From assembly GCF_003855095.1 (NCBI RefSeq), contig NZ_CP033972.1, positions 5,704,001 to 5,768,000 on the forward strand: DNA of 64,000 nucleotides, given 5' to 3'. The translations under genes were made by a program, and so were the position numbers. Positions 52,281-60,987 of this stretch are shown here, piece after piece. Below the pieces are notes generated by a model. It was given only the letters and a program-made list of their open reading frames with translations, was not told the origin of the DNA and made no database searches. This stretch comes from Gordonia insulae (lineage in GTDB: Bacteria > Actinomycetota > Actinomycetes > Mycobacteriales > Mycobacteriaceae). The stretch's first letter is position 1. Each line of letters starts with the position of its first letter.

Positions 52281-52844
52281 TCAGTCGAACCGGTAGCCCT
52301 CGCGCACGAGCAGTGACCGCTTGATCGGCAGTCCGTATCGGAACCCGCCCAGGGAGCCGTCGCTACGCAGCACCCGATGGCACGGGACGAACAACGCTGC
52401 CGCGTTGCGCGAGCACGCGGCGGCGGCTCCGCGGATCGCGGTGGGCGCACCCGACATCTCGGCGAACGCGGTGTAGCTCACCGGCTCGCCGGGCCCGACG
52501 GTCCGCAGCACCGGCCATGCCCGTTCCAGGAACGGACCGGAATGCTGCCGCACCTCGACGTCGTCGATCGCGGAAAAGGTTCCCGCGTAATACGATTCGA
52601 CACTCGCCCGCAAGGCGTCCAGGCCGTCGGTGCGGGCCAGGGTCGCCGGCCGGATCGACCGGTGCACGAGGGCCGTCAGATATTCGGGGTCGTCGGTCCA
52701 CCCGGATGCGAGGACGCGCTCGGCGTCATCGGCGATGACCGTGAAGGTGCCGTCGGGGGTCGGTATCGAGGTCCATTGCGCTGTCGTCGCAGAGGTGGTC
52801 GTCGCAGAGGTGGTCGTTGCCGGGGTGGTGATGGTGGAGGTCAT
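52281..52844 (-). CDS. ogt: Methylated-DNA--protein-cysteine methyltransferase
   Basis: This 187-residue suicide enzyme removes methyl groups from O6-methylguanine to its own cysteine. The active site is LFVPCHRVLRSDGSLGGFRY. GEPVSYTAFAEMSGAP and RGAAAACSRN form the DNA-binding part. The first 20 residues are Thr/Ser repeats (TTTSATTTSATT) not needed for the fold. The ATG overlaps the alkA stop (ATGA) and AAGGAG lies just upstream, so it is the second gene of the alkylation-repair operon, as in M. tuberculosis. Confidence 0.94.
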   Translation of the reverse strand: MTSTITTPATTTSATTTSATTAQWTSIPTPDGTFTVIADDAERVLASGWTDDPEYLTALVHRSIRPATLARTDGLDALRASVESYYAGTFSAIDDVEVRQHSGPFLERAWPVLRTVGPGEPVSYTAFAEMSGAPTAIRGAAAACSRNAAALFVPCHRVLRSDGSLGGFRYGLPIKRSLLVREGYRFD

Positions 52845-54478
52845 GATGCTCCTTCAGTGAGGTCGTCGGAGTGACTCCGACGACTCGGGGTGGTCGATCG
52901 CGGTGACCGCGATCGTGCTGAGGGGGCCCGCGTGGAATGCGTCGTCATCGTCGGATGGCTCAGTATGGGTTCGGTCTCCGACAATCGGTGCCGCCAGAGA
53001 TGCATCGACGCATAGGACCGCCAGGGTGCCCACCGGCTGCCGGCCGACGCCAGGTCGATGCCGAGGGTCTCGGCGGCCTGGACGACCACCAGATCCCGAT
53101 CGAGCAGGATGTCCGGGTCGCCGGTCACCCGCATCGCGACGTAGTCGGCGGTCCACCGCCCGACGCCGGGCAGCGCGATCAGTGCGTCGCGGAGGTCGGG
53201 GGTGGTCCACCCGGCGTGCAGATCCAGGCGGCCGTCGGCGAGTGCCTGCGCCGCACCGACGATGGCATCGATCCGGCGCCGCGGGCCGGTGAGCACGCGA
53301 TGTCCGTGCTCCGCGATCGTCGCGGGGTCCGGGAAGAGGGTCCAGTCCGAGTCGGGTCCCGCGGGTCCCTCGGGTCCGTCGTGCCACGGTGCGGGGCGGC
53401 CGAGTTCGGCGACCAGTCGCGCCGTGTGATGACGGGCCGCCTTGACGCTGATCTGCTGGCCGATCATCGTCCGGATCAGCGTCTCCGCCGGATCCACCGA
53501 ACCCGGCACGCGCAGGCCGGGTGCCGCGGCGACGAGCGGGGCCAGCGCCTCGTCGGTGGCGAGCGCACTGTCGGTGCTCACCGCATCGGCGTCGAGATCG
53601 AGAAGTCGGCGGAGTCGATTGACCGCGACGCCGAGGTCGCGCATGTCGAGATGGGCGATGCGCGCGGTGATGTACGACTCGGCCGGTTCGACGGTGACGA
53701 GGGCCGCTCCGTGCGGCAGGTCGAGGGCCCGCCGATGGCGCCAGCCTCCTCCCGGTAGATCGTCGACGCGCTCGGCCCCGGGCGCGGCGTGCGCGGTGAG
53801 AAACCATCGCAGCCACCGCGTGTCGAGTGGCAGGCGGTGGGCCAGTCGCAGCGTCACCTCGCCGACGGCGGCCTGCCCGGTCGATCGGGTCGGCGAGGGG
53901 AGGGTGCGCAGGCGCGTCGGGGTGAGTGCGAAGATCTCACGGATGGTGTCGTTGAACTGCCGGATGCTGCGGAATCCGGCGGCGAATGCGATGTCGGACA
54001 TGGGCATCGACGTGCACTGGATGAGGACGCGGGCGGTGCCTGCGCGGTGGGCGCGGGCCAGCGCGAGCGGTCCCGCCCCGAGCTGTTCGGTGAGCACGCG
54101 GTTGAGGTGGCGCGGGGTGTAGCCGAGGTGAGCCGCGAGCCCGTCGACGCCATCGCGCTCGACGATGCCATCGGCGATCAGGCGCATCGCCCGCGATGAC
54201 AGGTCTGCGCTCGTGTTCCAGCGCGGCGACCCGGGAACCGCGTCGGGGGCACACCGGCGGCAGGCGCGAAAGCCCTCGTGTTGTGCGGCCGCCGCGGTCA
54301 GGACGAAATGCACGTTTTGTGGTCGGGGTGTCTGGGCGGGACACGAAGGTCGGCAATAGATCCCGGTGGTGTGCACGACGACGAAGAACTGGCCGTCGAA
54401 CCGCGCATCGCGCGACGAGACGGCGCGGTAGCAACTGTCGAACTCCAGCGTCGGCGCGAGTTGGGTGGTCGTGGTCAC
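52841..54478 (-). CDS. alkA: Fused AdaA regulator and AlkA 3-methyladenine DNA glycosylase
   Basis: This 545-residue protein joins three parts. An Ada-type zinc domain (YCRPSC and CRRC cysteines, residues about 10-75) accepts methyl groups from phosphotriesters. An AraC-type helix-turn-helix pair follows (DGLAAHLGYTPRHLNRVL and MSDIAFAAGFRSIRQFNDTI). An AlkA glycosylase domain is third, with the HhH LPGVGRWTADYVAMR and the catalytic Asp in LLDRDLVVVQA. It senses alkylation, activates genes and excises alkylated bases. The start is a GTG with GGAGGG upstream. The last 40 residues are a Ser/Arg-rich tail beyond the family end. Confidence 0.93.
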   Translation of the reverse strand: MTTTTQLAPTLEFDSCYRAVSSRDARFDGQFFVVVHTTGIYCRPSCPAQTPRPQNVHFVLTAAAAQHEGFRACRRCAPDAVPGSPRWNTSADLSSRAMRLIADGIVERDGVDGLAAHLGYTPRHLNRVLTEQLGAGPLALARAHRAGTARVLIQCTSMPMSDIAFAAGFRSIRQFNDTIREIFALTPTRLRTLPSPTRSTGQAAVGEVTLRLAHRLPLDTRWLRWFLTAHAAPGAERVDDLPGGGWRHRRALDLPHGAALVTVEPAESYITARIAHLDMRDLGVAVNRLRRLLDLDADAVSTDSALATDEALAPLVAAAPGLRVPGSVDPAETLIRTMIGQQISVKAARHHTARLVAELGRPAPWHDGPEGPAGPDSDWTLFPDPATIAEHGHRVLTGPRRRIDAIVGAAQALADGRLDLHAGWTTPDLRDALIALPGVGRWTADYVAMRVTGDPDILLDRDLVVVQAAETLGIDLASAGSRWAPWRSYASMHLWRHRLSETEPILSHPTMTTHSTRAPSARSRSPRSTTPSRRSHSDDLTEGAS

Positions 54479-54598
54479 CCCTCCACTCTGGCACCGATCG
54501 GGCCGCGGACCTGGCGGGAATCGGACATCGCGACGTCGGGCTGATCGAATCCGACAATATGGTGACGTAGGTAACAATTCCTGGCACCATGAGTCCTC

Positions 54599-54964
54599 AT
54601 GAACACACCGTTCGGCGGTGCCCGACAACGAGGTCGGAACCGTGAACCGCAGCTGTCGGAATTTCCGGCGTGGGGGCTCGAGATCATGATGGGTCTGTAT
54701 GGACCCGACACGATCGAGAAGGCATGCGACCAGCAGAAAGCTCGTGCGCTCGCGCCGGGTGAGCCGGAGGGCCATCCCACGGACAGGCCCTGGGAGGACT
54801 GTCTCGACGCCTATGACTGGGCCGCGCCGCGTCCGGTCGTCGACGATCGTGACGTCCGCGGTGCGCCGCCGGCGCCACCGCAACCGGTGTCGCCGATCGT
54901 CGTGGAGCTCGAGGCGATCAACGAGCTCGTCCGTTACCTGGAGCGCAAGTTCAAGCGCCACTGA
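54599..54964 (+). CDS. Hypothetical protein
   Basis: This 121-residue protein has a basic N-terminus, a central segment (AWGLEIMMGLYGPDTIEKACDQ), a proline-rich linker (APPAPPQPVSP), and an amphipathic C-terminal helix (IVVELEAINELVRYLERKFK). It has no signal peptide or membrane helix and no family I recognise. The gene is divergent from alkA, with 120 bases between the starts, so it could share control by the AdaA domain. Confidence 0.6.
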   Translation: MNTPFGGARQRGRNREPQLSEFPAWGLEIMMGLYGPDTIEKACDQQKARALAPGEPEGHPTDRPWEDCLDAYDWAAPRPVVDDRDVRGAPPAPPQPVSPIVVELEAINELVRYLERKFKRH

Positions 54965-55054
54965 GCCGGGTGTCGCCCGCCGCGTGACGCGCCGGGCGGT
55001 CCGACACACGCGTCGGTCTACGCAGACCCGCGACGAGTGTGTGACGATCTGTGC

Positions 55055-56320
55055 GTGACAGACGAATCGGGTGTTTCCGGCGTTCCGGATGCCCAGGACG
55101 CCCCGGACTCCGCGACGACTCATCTCGTCGCACCGAAGGAGACGCGTCCGACCCGCGTCCAGGTGGTGCTGACGGGCCTGCGATCCAGTTCGGTCGTCAG
55201 CCTGCAGGTGGTGCTGGTCGTCGCAGCGTTCTGGGTGCTGATGTGGGTGGTCGGCAAGCTCTGGGTGATCCTGCTCCCGATCCTGTTCGCGATCATCGTG
55301 TGCACGGTGCTGTGGCCGCCGGTGCGCTGGATGCGCAAGCGCGGTGTCCCACCGGCTGCCGCTTCGCTGGTCATGATGTTGGTCGCCGTCGGCGTGCTGG
55401 CCGGTGTGATCAGTGTGATCGTGCCGTCGATCGTCCGCCAGGCGCCGGAGCTGGCGTCACGCGCGACCGACGGTGTGCGCAAGCTGCAGGACTGGATTCA
55501 GGGTCCACCGCTCAACATCAAGGATGAGCAACTCGACAACATCGTCGACACGATCACGCACCGGCTGCAATCCAGTGCGTCGTCGATCGCGGCCGGCGTG
55601 TTCAGCGGTGTCGGGACCGCGACGTCGATCCTGGTCACCCTGTTCACCGCGTTGATCCTGGTCTTCTTCTTCCTCAAGGACGGACCGAAGTTCGTCCCGT
55701 GGCTCGACCGCACCGTCGGCAAGCCCTCGGGTACGCACATCGGCGAGGTGCTGTCGCGGATGTGGAACAGCCTCGGTGGATTCATCCGGACCCAGGCCAT
55801 CGTGAGCTTCGTCGACGCCACCCTGATCGGCGCCGGGCTGTTCATCCTGCAGGTGCCGCTGGCCGGTGTGCTGGTGGTGATCACATTCCTCGGCGGATTC
55901 ATCCCCATCGTCGGTGCGTTCGTGGCCGGCGCGCTCGCCGTGTTGATCGCGCTGGTGTCCAACGGCCTGACGACCGCACTGATCGTGCTGGGCATCATCC
56001 TCGCCGTGCAGCAACTCGAGGGCAATGTGCTGCAGCCGTGGCTGCAGTCGAAGTCGATGGACCTGCATGCGGTGATCGTGCTGCTCGCGGTGACCCTCGG
56101 CGGCACGCTGTTCGGTATCACCGGTGCGTTCCTCGCGGTGCCCGCGGCGGCGTCGCTGGCGGTGATCCTGCGCTACCTGAACGAGCAGATCGCCGAGCGG
56201 GCGGGGGAATCTCTGCCGCCGGAGGGGACTGAGGTGACGGCCAATGCCGGCAGCGTCCCCGACGAGGAGCCCGCGTCGGACGCCCCGCAGGACGATCCCG
56301 GCACCGCCGACAAGACCTGA
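55055..56320 (+). CDS. AI-2E family transporter (DUF20 permease)
   Basis: This 421-residue membrane protein has eight helices in the layout of the AI-2E/PerM family. The paired N-terminal helices (QVVLVVAAFWVLMWVV and VILLPILFAIIVCTVL) are followed by a soluble loop (about residues 130-190) and helices with the family motif GFIPIVGAFVAGALAVLIAL and LQPWLQSKSMDLHAVIVLLA. The C-terminus is acidic and Pro-rich. Substrates of the family include autoinducer-2, Na+/H+ and unknown solutes. The start is a GTG. Confidence 0.87.
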   Translation: MTDESGVSGVPDAQDAPDSATTHLVAPKETRPTRVQVVLTGLRSSSVVSLQVVLVVAAFWVLMWVVGKLWVILLPILFAIIVCTVLWPPVRWMRKRGVPPAAASLVMMLVAVGVLAGVISVIVPSIVRQAPELASRATDGVRKLQDWIQGPPLNIKDEQLDNIVDTITHRLQSSASSIAAGVFSGVGTATSILVTLFTALILVFFFLKDGPKFVPWLDRTVGKPSGTHIGEVLSRMWNSLGGFIRTQAIVSFVDATLIGAGLFILQVPLAGVLVVITFLGGFIPIVGAFVAGALAVLIALVSNGLTTALIVLGIILAVQQLEGNVLQPWLQSKSMDLHAVIVLLAVTLGGTLFGITGAFLAVPAAASLAVILRYLNEQIAERAGESLPPEGTEVTANAGSVPDEEPASDAPQDDPGTADKT

Positions 56321-56381
56321 CGCGGACCGCGGGTGCCGGGCCGCGTGCCCACGCGCCCGTCGGATGCGGGCCGGTGGCCGA

Positions 56382-56387
56382 TAGACT
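56382..56387 (+). promoter_or_regulatory. -10 hexamer TAGACT, leaderless start of ychF
   Basis: TAGACT ends eight bases before the ychF GTG at 56396. Confidence 0.5.
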
Positions 56388-56395
56388 GGCTGTCC

Positions 56396-57475
56396 GTGAG
56401 TCTCACCCTCGGAATCGTCGGTCTTCCCAACGTCGGCAAGTCGACCCTCTTCAACGCGTTGACCCGCAATGACGTGCTCGCGGCGAACTATCCGTTCGCC
56501 ACCATCGAGCCGAACATCGGCGTCGTCGAGCTGCCGGACAATCGCCTCGATCGCCTCTCGGAGATCTTCAGCAGCGAGCGCATCCTGCCGGCGACGGTGT
56601 CGTTCGTCGACATCGCCGGCATCGTCAAGGGCGCGTCGGAGGGGGAGGGGATGGGTAACCAGTTCCTCGCCAACATTCGTGAGGCCGACGCCATCTGTCA
56701 GGTCGTGCGGGTATTCGCCGACGACGATGTCGTGCACGTCGACGGTCGCGTGGATCCGCTCTCCGACATCGGCGTCATCGAGACCGAGCTGATCCTGGCC
56801 GACCTGCAGACCATCGAGAAGGCCCTGCCGCGCCTGGAGAAGGACGCCCGCAAGAACAAGGATCTCGCCGAGACCGTCGCGGCCACGCAGAAAGCGCAGG
56901 AGCTCCTCAACGAGGGCAAGACGCTGTTCTCCCAGAAGGATTCGTTCGACCTGTCGGCGGTTCGCGAACTCCATCTGATGACGGCCAAGCCGTTCCTCTA
57001 TGTCTTCAACTCCGATGAGTCGGTACTCACCGACGACGCGCGCAAACAGGAACTGCGCGACACCATCGCTCCTGCCGACGCGGTCTTCCTCGACGCGAAG
57101 GTCGAGAGTGAACTCCTCGAACTCGACGAGGAGGACGCCCAGGAACTCCTCGACTCCATCGGCCAGACCGAACCCGGCTTGCGGTCGCTCGCCCGCGCCG
57201 GTTTCCACACCCTCGGGCTGCAGACCTACCTGACGGCCGGCCCCAAGGAGTCGCGCGCCTGGACCATTCATCGCGGCGACACCGCCCCCAAGGCCGCGGG
57301 TGTGATCCACACCGACTTCGAGAAGGGCTTCATCAAGGCCGAGATCGTCTCCTTCGACGACCTCGACGCCGCCGGCACGATGGCCGCGGCCAAGGCCGCG
57401 GGCAAGGTGCGCATGGAGGGCAAGGACTACGTCATGCAGGACGGCGACGTCGTGGAGTTCCGCTTCAACGTCTGA
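56396..57475 (+). CDS. ychF: Redox-regulated ATPase YchF
   Basis: This 359-residue Obg-family P-loop protein binds ATP rather than GTP. The P-loop is GLPNVGKSTLFNAL at residues about 8-21. The G3 motif is DIAGIVKGASEGEGMGNQFL. The G4 position reads NSDE rather than NKxD, as in YchF proteins. A coiled-coil hairpin (about 130-190) and a C-terminal TGS domain (KGFIKAEIVSFDDL to VEFRFNV) follow. It associates with ribosomes and is linked to oxidative-stress control. It follows the AI-2E gene. Confidence 0.95.
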   Translation: MSLTLGIVGLPNVGKSTLFNALTRNDVLAANYPFATIEPNIGVVELPDNRLDRLSEIFSSERILPATVSFVDIAGIVKGASEGEGMGNQFLANIREADAICQVVRVFADDDVVHVDGRVDPLSDIGVIETELILADLQTIEKALPRLEKDARKNKDLAETVAATQKAQELLNEGKTLFSQKDSFDLSAVRELHLMTAKPFLYVFNSDESVLTDDARKQELRDTIAPADAVFLDAKVESELLELDEEDAQELLDSIGQTEPGLRSLARAGFHTLGLQTYLTAGPKESRAWTIHRGDTAPKAAGVIHTDFEKGFIKAEIVSFDDLDAAGTMAAAKAAGKVRMEGKDYVMQDGDVVEFRFNV

Positions 57476-57505
57476 TCGGGCGCTTGCCCCTTCCCGCGTG
57501 GCCCG

Positions 57506-57511
57506 TACCAT
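57506..57511 (+). promoter_or_regulatory. -10 hexamer TACCAT, leaderless start of msrA
   Basis: TACCAT ends seven bases before the GTG at 57519, favouring that start over an in-frame GTG at 57498. Confidence 0.5.
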
Positions 57512-57518
57512 CGCCCAC

Positions 57519-58010
57519 GTGGATCTGGAGCACGAGACCGAGGATGTGTATTTCGCGGGCGGCTGCCTCTGGGGCGTGCAGGCATTCATCGCGACGTTGC
57601 CAGGGGTGACGTTCACGGAGGCCGGCCGGGCCAACGGCACCAGTCAGTCCGTCGACAGTGAGTACGACGGGTATGCGGAGTGCGTGTGGACCCGATTCGA
57701 TCCGACCGTCGTGAGCGTCACGCAACTGATGGAGTACTTCTTCGAGATCATCGACCCCTACAGCGTGAACAGACAGGGGCCGGATACCGGCGAGAAGTAC
57801 CGCACCGGCGTGTATTCCCAGCGGCTGACACACCTCGAGCAGGCGCGCGAGTTCATCGCCGCGAGAGATGACTCCGATCGCGTGGCTGTCGAGGTGCTGC
57901 CGCTCGCCAACTACGTCCGTAGTGCGGAAGAACATCAGCATCGGCTCGCACGTTTCCCTGAGGACTCCTGCCATATCCCCGAACGGCTGCTGACCAAGTA
58001 CCACAGCTGA
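57519..58010 (+). CDS. msrA: Peptide-methionine (S)-S-oxide reductase, MsrA-like
   Basis: This protein of about 163 residues has the MsrA core: the active-site region is DVYFAGGCLWGVQAF, with Leu in place of the usual Phe after the catalytic Cys (GCFW in most members). YEECVWTRFDP-type and DPYSVNRQGPDTGEKYRTGV motifs follow. The C-terminal Cys in EDSCHIPE may be the recycling cysteine. It reduces methionine S-sulfoxide. The GTG at 57519, after the TACCAT hexamer, is preferred to the one at 57498, which would add seven residues. Confidence 0.82.
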   Translation: MDLEHETEDVYFAGGCLWGVQAFIATLPGVTFTEAGRANGTSQSVDSEYDGYAECVWTRFDPTVVSVTQLMEYFFEIIDPYSVNRQGPDTGEKYRTGVYSQRLTHLEQAREFIAARDDSDRVAVEVLPLANYVRSAEEHQHRLARFPEDSCHIPERLLTKYHS

Positions 58011-58055
58011 CGCCTGACGATGATGTGCCTCCGATCGAGGTGCGATCATCTCCTC

Positions 58056-59720
58056 ATGACCGCAACACTCGTCGCCAAGGACATCGCCGGCGGGTACGCG
58101 CACCGCGTCCTCTTCGATCATCTCGACCTCACCGTGGCGCCGGGCGACGTGATCGGCGTCGTCGGGGCCAACGGGTCGGGCAAGACCACACTGCTGCGGG
58201 TACTCGCGGGTGACCTCGCGCCGCTCGACGGCAGGGTGACACGCGCCCCGGCCGACGCCTTCGTCGGCTGGTTGCCACAGGAGCACGCCCGGGTCCCCGG
58301 CGAGACCGTCGGGCAGTACGTCGCCCGCCGAACCGGCTGTTCCGCGGCGACGCAGGCCATGGATGCGGCCGCGACCGCCCTCGCCGACCCGTCGTCCGCG
58401 TCCGGAGCCGAGGATCCGGCCGAGGTCTACGCCGCCGCGCTCGACCACTGGCTGGTGACCGGTGCCGCCGACCTCGACGAACGTCTGCCCGAGGTCCTCG
58501 CGGAACTGGGCCTGGCCGGCGACGCCGTGGCGCCGGAATCGGCGCTGATGACCGACCTCTCCGGCGGGCAGGCCGCACGGGTGGGGTTGGCGGCGCTGCT
58601 GTGCTCGCGGTTCGACGTGGTGCTGCTCGACGAGCCGACCAACGACCTCGACCTCGACGGGCTCGCTCGGCTGGAGGGGGTCGTCGACGGTATGCGGGGC
58701 GGTGTGGTGCTGGTGAGTCACGACCGGGAGTTCTTGTCCCGCAGCGTCACCGGGGTTCTCGAACTCGATCTCGCGCAACACACCAACACCCTGTTCGGGG
58801 GTGGCTACGAGAGTTACCTGCACGAGCGTGAGGTCGCACGTCGGCACCGGCGAGCGGAGTACGAGGAGTTCGCCGAGAAGAAGGCCGATCTGGTCGCCCG
58901 TGCGCGAACCCAGCGTGAGTGGTCGAGCCAAGGGGTGCGCAACGCGATGCGCAAGGCTCCGGACAACGACAAGATCCGGCGGCGCGCGGCGACCGAGTCC
59001 AGTGAGAAGCAGGCGCAGAAGGTCCGCCAGATGGAGAGTCGGATCGCGCGGCTCGACGAGGTCGTCGAACCCCGCAAGGAGTGGACGCTGGAGTTCACCA
59101 TCGGGACCGCGCCGCGCTCGAGTTCGGTGGTCGCGACCCTGAACGATGCCGTCGTGCGGCTGGGGGATTTCGCACTCGGGCCGGTCTCGCTCCAGGTGAA
59201 CGCGGGGGAGCGGATCGGTATCACCGGCCCCAACGGTGCCGGGAAGTCGACACTGTTGCGGTTACTCCTCGGCCGGGTGACCCCCGACGCCGGGACCGCA
59301 CAGTTGGGTGCCAATGTCGCGATCGGCGAAATAGACCAGACGCGTGCCGAATTCGCGGGATCGCAGCCACTCGCGGAGCGCTTCGAGGAGCTCGTACCGG
59401 ACTTCACGACCGCCGAGGTGCGAACGCTTCTCGCAAAGTTCGGTCTCCGTGCCGACCACGTCGACCGTGCCGTCGCCGATCTGTCCCCCGGGGAGCGCAC
59501 CCGGGCCGCGCTGGCCCTCCTGCAGGCGCGGGGCACCAACGTCCTGGTGCTCGACGAACCCACCAACCATCTCGACCTCGCCGCCATCGAGCAACTCGAG
59601 TCCGCGTTGGACACCTACGATGGCGCTGTCCTGCTGGTCACCCACGACCGGCGAATGCTGTCGAACGTGCGCCTCGACCGGGGCTGGCACGTCGAGGGCG
59701 GTCACGTCACGGAGCAGTGA
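58056..59720 (+). CDS. ABC-F family ATP-binding protein
   Basis: This 554-residue protein has two ABC ATPase domains and no membrane part, as in ABC-F proteins that act on ribosomes; several give antibiotic resistance. Walker A motifs are [11 protein letters not shown] (about residues 33-43) and GPNGAGKSTLL (about 392-402). The signatures are LSGGQAARVGLAAL and LSPGERTRAALALL, and the Walker B motifs VVLLDEPTNDLDL and VLVLDEPTNHLDL. The linker (about 255-340) contains many Arg and Glu residues and is long, suggesting tRNA contact. The start is an ATG beginning MTATLVAKD. Confidence 0.9.
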   Translation: MTATLVAKDIAGGYAHRVLFDHLDLTVAPGDVIGVVGANGSGKTTLLRVLAGDLAPLDGRVTRAPADAFVGWLPQEHARVPGETVGQYVARRTGCSAATQAMDAAATALADPSSASGAEDPAEVYAAALDHWLVTGAADLDERLPEVLAELGLAGDAVAPESALMTDLSGGQAARVGLAALLCSRFDVVLLDEPTNDLDLDGLARLEGVVDGMRGGVVLVSHDREFLSRSVTGVLELDLAQHTNTLFGGGYESYLHEREVARRHRRAEYEEFAEKKADLVARARTQREWSSQGVRNAMRKAPDNDKIRRRAATESSEKQAQKVRQMESRIARLDEVVEPRKEWTLEFTIGTAPRSSSVVATLNDAVVRLGDFALGPVSLQVNAGERIGITGPNGAGKSTLLRLLLGRVTPDAGTAQLGANVAIGEIDQTRAEFAGSQPLAERFEELVPDFTTAEVRTLLAKFGLRADHVDRAVADLSPGERTRAALALLQARGTNVLVLDEPTNHLDLAAIEQLESALDTYDGAVLLVTHDRRMLSNVRLDRGWHVEGGHVTEQ

Positions 59721-59827
59721 GCAGCATCGCCGACGGCATCGGGTGAACCCCCGGTCGCCAGTCACGATTTCGCCCGCCTGCGGCCAAAGTTGTGCAGAGT
59801 GTGCCCACCGGCACGGATACTGCACCG

Positions 59828-60805
59828 GTGACCCCAACCAAGCGAACCACGTTCTCCGCCGTCACGGTGGTGTTGCTCGTCGTCGCCGGATTACTCGTCT
59901 CGGTTCCGGCCGGCAGCAGCGCCGCACCGTCCGGGTGGCGCTACACGATGGTGGCGTTCAGCAGCGCCAGCGATCGCGACATGGATGTCTACGAGTCGGG
60001 GAACGGAACGCAATTCGAACTACTCCGGAGGTCGGCGTACCGACCTCCATCGGGTCGTGTGCGCGACGCCAGCATCTTCCGGAACAGCGATGGCTGGTAC
60101 TACATCACCTACACGACAGTCGACGGCGCGAACATCGGCTTCGCACGCAGCCGGGACCGCATCAACTGGACGTTCCTCCACAACTACCCGGTGCCGTTCT
60201 GCTGCGCCTTCCTGCCGGGCACCGGCGACGGCAAGGGGCTCGGCTCGTCGAGCGGGCCGGGCTCGTCCGGGTCGGCCGGGTCCAGCGACGGTCCGTCGCT
60301 GTCGCCGTTCACCACCAAGGCCTGGGCACCCGAATGGTTCGTCGAGGGTGGACGGGTCAACGTCATCCTGTCGATGTCGACCGGTGGTGGCTTCGTGCCC
60401 TACCTGATGACGGCGCTCGAGCCATCGCTCCGGTTGTGGAGCCCGCCGGTTCCGCTCGCCGGGATCGGCGCCGACCACATCGACACCACCGTGGTCAAGG
60501 TCGGCGCGACCTACCACGCGTTCACCAAGAACGAGACGAAGAAGTTCATCCAGCATGCGGTCGCGTCGTCGCTGATCGGGCCCTATCGCTTCGTCCCTCC
60601 CGGAAATTGGGGCACCTACGTCGAGGGGCCCGCCGTGGTGCAGCTGCCCAACGGCGCGTGGCGGATGTACCTCGACGCCTATACCCGGGGAAAGCAGCTG
60701 TACTCGGACAGCAGGAACGGATTGCGCACCTGGTCGTCCCCGAAAGAGCTGCCTGGTCTGTCCGGCGCCGTGCGCCACGTCGGGGTGATGCGCGAGCCGG
60801 CCTGA
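59828..60805 (+). CDS. Secreted GH43-like five-bladed beta-propeller protein
   Basis: This protein of about 325 residues has a signal peptide (residues about 9-33, ending AGSSAAPS). Its motifs fit arabinanase/xylosidase-type glycoside hydrolases: DRDMDVYESGNG (catalytic base Asp candidate), VRDASIFRNSDGWYYITYTT, KAWAPEWFVEGG and TYVEGPAVVQLPNG (acid Glu candidate). A Gly/Ser insertion (about residues 138-155) separates blades. The GTG at 59828 is preferred to an earlier GTG at 59792. It could act on arabinose-containing polymers such as cell-wall arabinogalactan. Confidence 0.72.
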   Translation: MTPTKRTTFSAVTVVLLVVAGLLVSVPAGSSAAPSGWRYTMVAFSSASDRDMDVYESGNGTQFELLRRSAYRPPSGRVRDASIFRNSDGWYYITYTTVDGANIGFARSRDRINWTFLHNYPVPFCCAFLPGTGDGKGLGSSSGPGSSGSAGSSDGPSLSPFTTKAWAPEWFVEGGRVNVILSMSTGGGFVPYLMTALEPSLRLWSPPVPLAGIGADHIDTTVVKVGATYHAFTKNETKKFIQHAVASSLIGPYRFVPPGNWGTYVEGPAVVQLPNGAWRMYLDAYTRGKQLYSDSRNGLRTWSSPKELPGLSGAVRHVGVMREPA

Positions 60806-60833
60806 CTGCGACCCCGGAAGTATCCGCGAAGCG

Positions 60834-60862
60834 CTGACAACGGCACATCGGGCGGTTAGGCT
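60834..60862 (+). promoter_or_regulatory. Promoter of mycolyltransferase gene
   Basis: CTGACA at 60834-60839 and TAGGCT at 60857-60862 are 17 bases apart, a good primary-sigma promoter. It would start transcription near 60869, about 120 bases before the coding region. Confidence 0.55.
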
Positions 60863-60987
60863 CACCACTTCAACGGTGGGTGGCTCGCCTCGGTGTCTGA
60901 CCTCTCGACCATTCATCCCGGGGGCACACATCTGCGCGCAGCGTGGAGGTAATCGATTCGCGCGCGGCGCGGATACGGGGGACGAGA

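Noticed and set aside
60854..60866. GGTTAGGCTCACC resembles an iron-regulator (IdeR/DtxR) box upstream of the mycolyltransferase.
   Set aside because: Only the core matches, the outer arms do not, and the TAGGCT is better explained as the -10 of a promoter with CTGACA 17 bases upstream.
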